DNA of 64,000 nucleotides, from assembly GCA_914767885.1 (NCBI GenBank), contig CAJZBQ010000060.1, positions 434,001 through 498,000 on the forward strand. The letters run 5' to 3'. The notes beneath the pieces are model-generated. The model was not told where the DNA came from. It saw nothing but the letters and a program-made list of their open reading frames with translations, and made no database searches. The translations under genes were made by a program, and so were the position numbers. This document shows positions 62,585 through 64,000 of the stretch, in pieces; positions within the stretch are counted from its first letter, which is position 1; every line of letters starts with the position of its first letter. The stretch is from Blepharisma stoltei (taxonomy: Eukaryota; Ciliophora; Heterotrichea; Heterotrichida; Blepharismidae).

Positions 62585-62921
62585 TGCCTAAATATTTAAG
62601 ATTTAAGATTTAAGATTACGATAACACTTTGTCGACCCCCACTTAGCTTAGGATCTAACAACACAAGCTCATCCTTCCTGAATTCCATCACTGGCTAACA
62701 GCTCTGAACAACGGTAGGTGGAATCGGCCTAACCGTCGAACCGTTACAGTAGCCTATGACCTAGACGAGTCTCTCTTCCTCCCTTGAAGTTGATTCAAGT
62801 ACACCAGGAACTGCCGAAGCAGTTCCAGCGCCAATATCCTTCAGAAAGACTGAACTTCCCTCACTAGGATGACCTTTAGGGGACAATGACCCTAATTCAT
62901 GCGCTCCATTTTTAATTGTTT
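62585..62921 (-). mobile_element. Intergenic SINE-like retroposon, 337 bp
   Basis: The duplication TGCCTAAATATTTAAGA (left) against TGCCTAAATATTAAAGA (right). The tail at the left is a tandem of TTTAAGA (three to four units, 62594-62617). The head, reading leftward, is AATTAAAAATGGAGCGC from about 62915. GC-rich body. It illustrates head, tail and target duplication outside a gene. Confidence 0.85.
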
Positions 62922-63082
62922 TGCCTAAATATTAAAGAAATGGTAATCAAATAACATTGAATTTACCTTTAATATGATTTTAGCCTGAGTGTTAAATTTT
63001 TATTCCTTGCTGCACAAAATTAATTTATAAAAATGAAATATATCTTAAGTTTTTTATAAGTTTAATATGATAAAACATAAAA

Positions 63083-64000
63083 ATGGTCGAAGAACCTATT
63101 CTTGATGCTAATCGTCCTATTTTAAGAGAATTATTTGACAAATTGAAGCAAAAAAATCCGCAACTTCCATTCAATGAATTATTCAAACTATTTGAAAAGA
63201 CTCATATTTATCCGGACTTACTTGATATTTATGATTTAAAAAGTATAATTTTAAGCATTGCGAAATCTAATGGAAATTATGATAAAAAGCCAAGCTTTTC
63301 ATATATGGGGTTTGAGGTATTGTTAAATGAAGTTGCAAATAAATGCTTTGAAAAGGAAGAGATAGATCAAAGATTTAAACTTTTGCTTACACATATAAAG
63401 GTTTCATTAAGACTTTTGTATGGAGTTCATGTGATTTTAAATTTATCGCAAGATCTCTCGGATATGATTAATTCGGAACCAAATTCTCTGCTGGCAAGAT
63501 CGAATGATAAGCAATTTAAGCAAGGAAAGCTAATTAAAGGCTCTGGCTCACCAACTCATGCACTACAAAAATATAACTCCTTCTTTCTGCTAACGAGCAA
63601 AATTTTTGGTTCTAAGGGAGTTAAAACTATGTGAAATTCATTATATACAATTTACAAAATTTTTAAAGTTAGCTTATAGAATATATTTAAAACTTAATAG
63701 AATAATTTAAGATTTTAATTTAATAATGTCATTTATATATAAAATACTTTATTAAACAAATTTTTATTAAAAATTTGTTTTTGCTTGCTTTATGAGTTTC
63801 TTTTCCTTGAATAGCGATGCTTCCAATAACTTTGCTTGCTTACAGAGGGATGGGAAGTAATAATAATTCTTTGAGGAGTTTTGGAAAAACTACACCAGTA
63901 GTTAATAATGCAAGCAATTTAGCAGCAAAATTACAAAAAAGTTCAACAGTCAGTTTACTCCTCAGGAAAAATAAGCTAGATCCTAGACCAATTCAAAAGT
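63083..64000 (+). CDS. Unknown protein, partial at right edge, one IES
   Basis: ATG at 63083. The frame runs to the insert at 63574-63857, then continues open to the window end: ...HALQKY-NNNSLRSFGKTTP.... The N-terminal 120 residues are helical (LRELFDKLKQKNPQLPFNEL, YMGFEVLLNEVANKCFEKEE). The following region is Ser/Lys-rich. I recognise no family. At least 211 aa are encoded here, and the 3' end lies outside the window. Confidence 0.75.
63574..63857. mobile_element. IES, 284 bp, diverged MITE-1
   Basis: TAA repeats at 63574 and 63858. The left end is CTCCTTCTTTCTGCTAACGA and the right end GCTTACAGAGGGATGGGAAG. Weak core remnant near 63720-63745. Removal keeps the frame of the edge gene. 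Confidence 0.75.

Noticed and set aside
22671-62921. tRNA-derived origin of the SINE-like elements
   Set aside because: I could not find convincing A and B boxes or a cloverleaf by eye in the heads, so the RNA ancestor is left open.
1-64000. Treating the gene interruptions as ordinary spliceosomal introns
   Set aside because: They lack GT-AG ends at the frame-restoring joins, are far longer than the 15-16-nt introns found here, contain transposon-like termini, and are bounded by direct repeats.

Overview
The window reads as germline (micronuclear) DNA of a heterotrich ciliate that uses UGA as tryptophan, most likely Blepharisma or a close relative. Three kinds of evidence support this. (1) Conserved reading frames run through TGA wherever Trp is expected: the 880-aa sulfatase-like gene at 26698-29340 needs seven such codons, and its frame ends only at TAA. 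(2) The few spliceosomal introns are 15 or 16 nt long (33345-33359, 43064-43078, 43474-43489). (3) Genes are cut by AT-rich or repeat-derived inserts bounded by short direct repeats, usually containing TA. Taking each insert out restores the frame. I count 29 such gene-interrupting inserts in 14 genes. In every gene where both ends are in the window, total length minus inserts and introns is an exact multiple of three. The dynein LC8 gene is the best control: removing 267 bp gives the expected 89-residue protein with the family's normal C-terminus. The inserts fit internally eliminated sequences (IESs). The species name and the micronuclear origin are inference.

Layout. 522-3807 (-): NEK-type kinase, three inserts. 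4139-20700 (-): giant HECT ubiquitin ligase (about 4,072 aa), eight inserts. 21475-21803: decayed copy of part of that ligase gene. 22065-22625: small unknown gene with one insert. 23138-24310 (-): secreted lipase. 24855-26477: two unknown genes. 26698-29340: DUF229/sulfatase-like protein. 29380-32362 (-): LRR protein. 33207-35691: WNK kinase with an added peptidoglycan-binding-like domain. 35765-38107 (-): coiled-coil protein, a gene remnant and an OPA3-like protein. 39312-39848: dynein LC8. 41143-41451 (-): twin-CX3C protein. 42705-43669: START-domain protein. 43743-44630 (-): SFT2-like protein. 45102-49331: USP25/28-like deubiquitinase, four inserts. 49369-55436 (-): KCNH/cyclic-nucleotide-type channel with a zinc knuckle, carrying a 2.9-kb nested transposon stack. 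55679-56129 (-): SERBP1/HABP4-like protein. 56243-58476 (-): unknown Cys-rich protein. 59099-60047 (-): Rab GTPase. 60487-61422 (-): membrane RING-H2 protein. 61486-62508: SLC35F-like transporter. 63083 to the edge: partial unknown gene.

The inserts fall into recurring families. MITE-1 has CTCCCC ends, repeats of GTGAGTGAACAAAA and a conserved internal core (about 14 copies). MITE-2 has ends related to CCCCTTTAAATTGGAACAAA. GC-rich SINE-like retroposons have an ATGGCG-type head, a short tandem-repeat tail and target-site duplications of about 8-17 bp. There is also one long-inverted-repeat element with an 8-bp duplication, and several short unclassified IESs. Elements are nested inside one another at several loci. 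Most genes have ordinary signalling, ubiquitin, transport or cytoskeletal roles and do not form an operon or pathway. What unites the window is the genome-editing burden laid over them.
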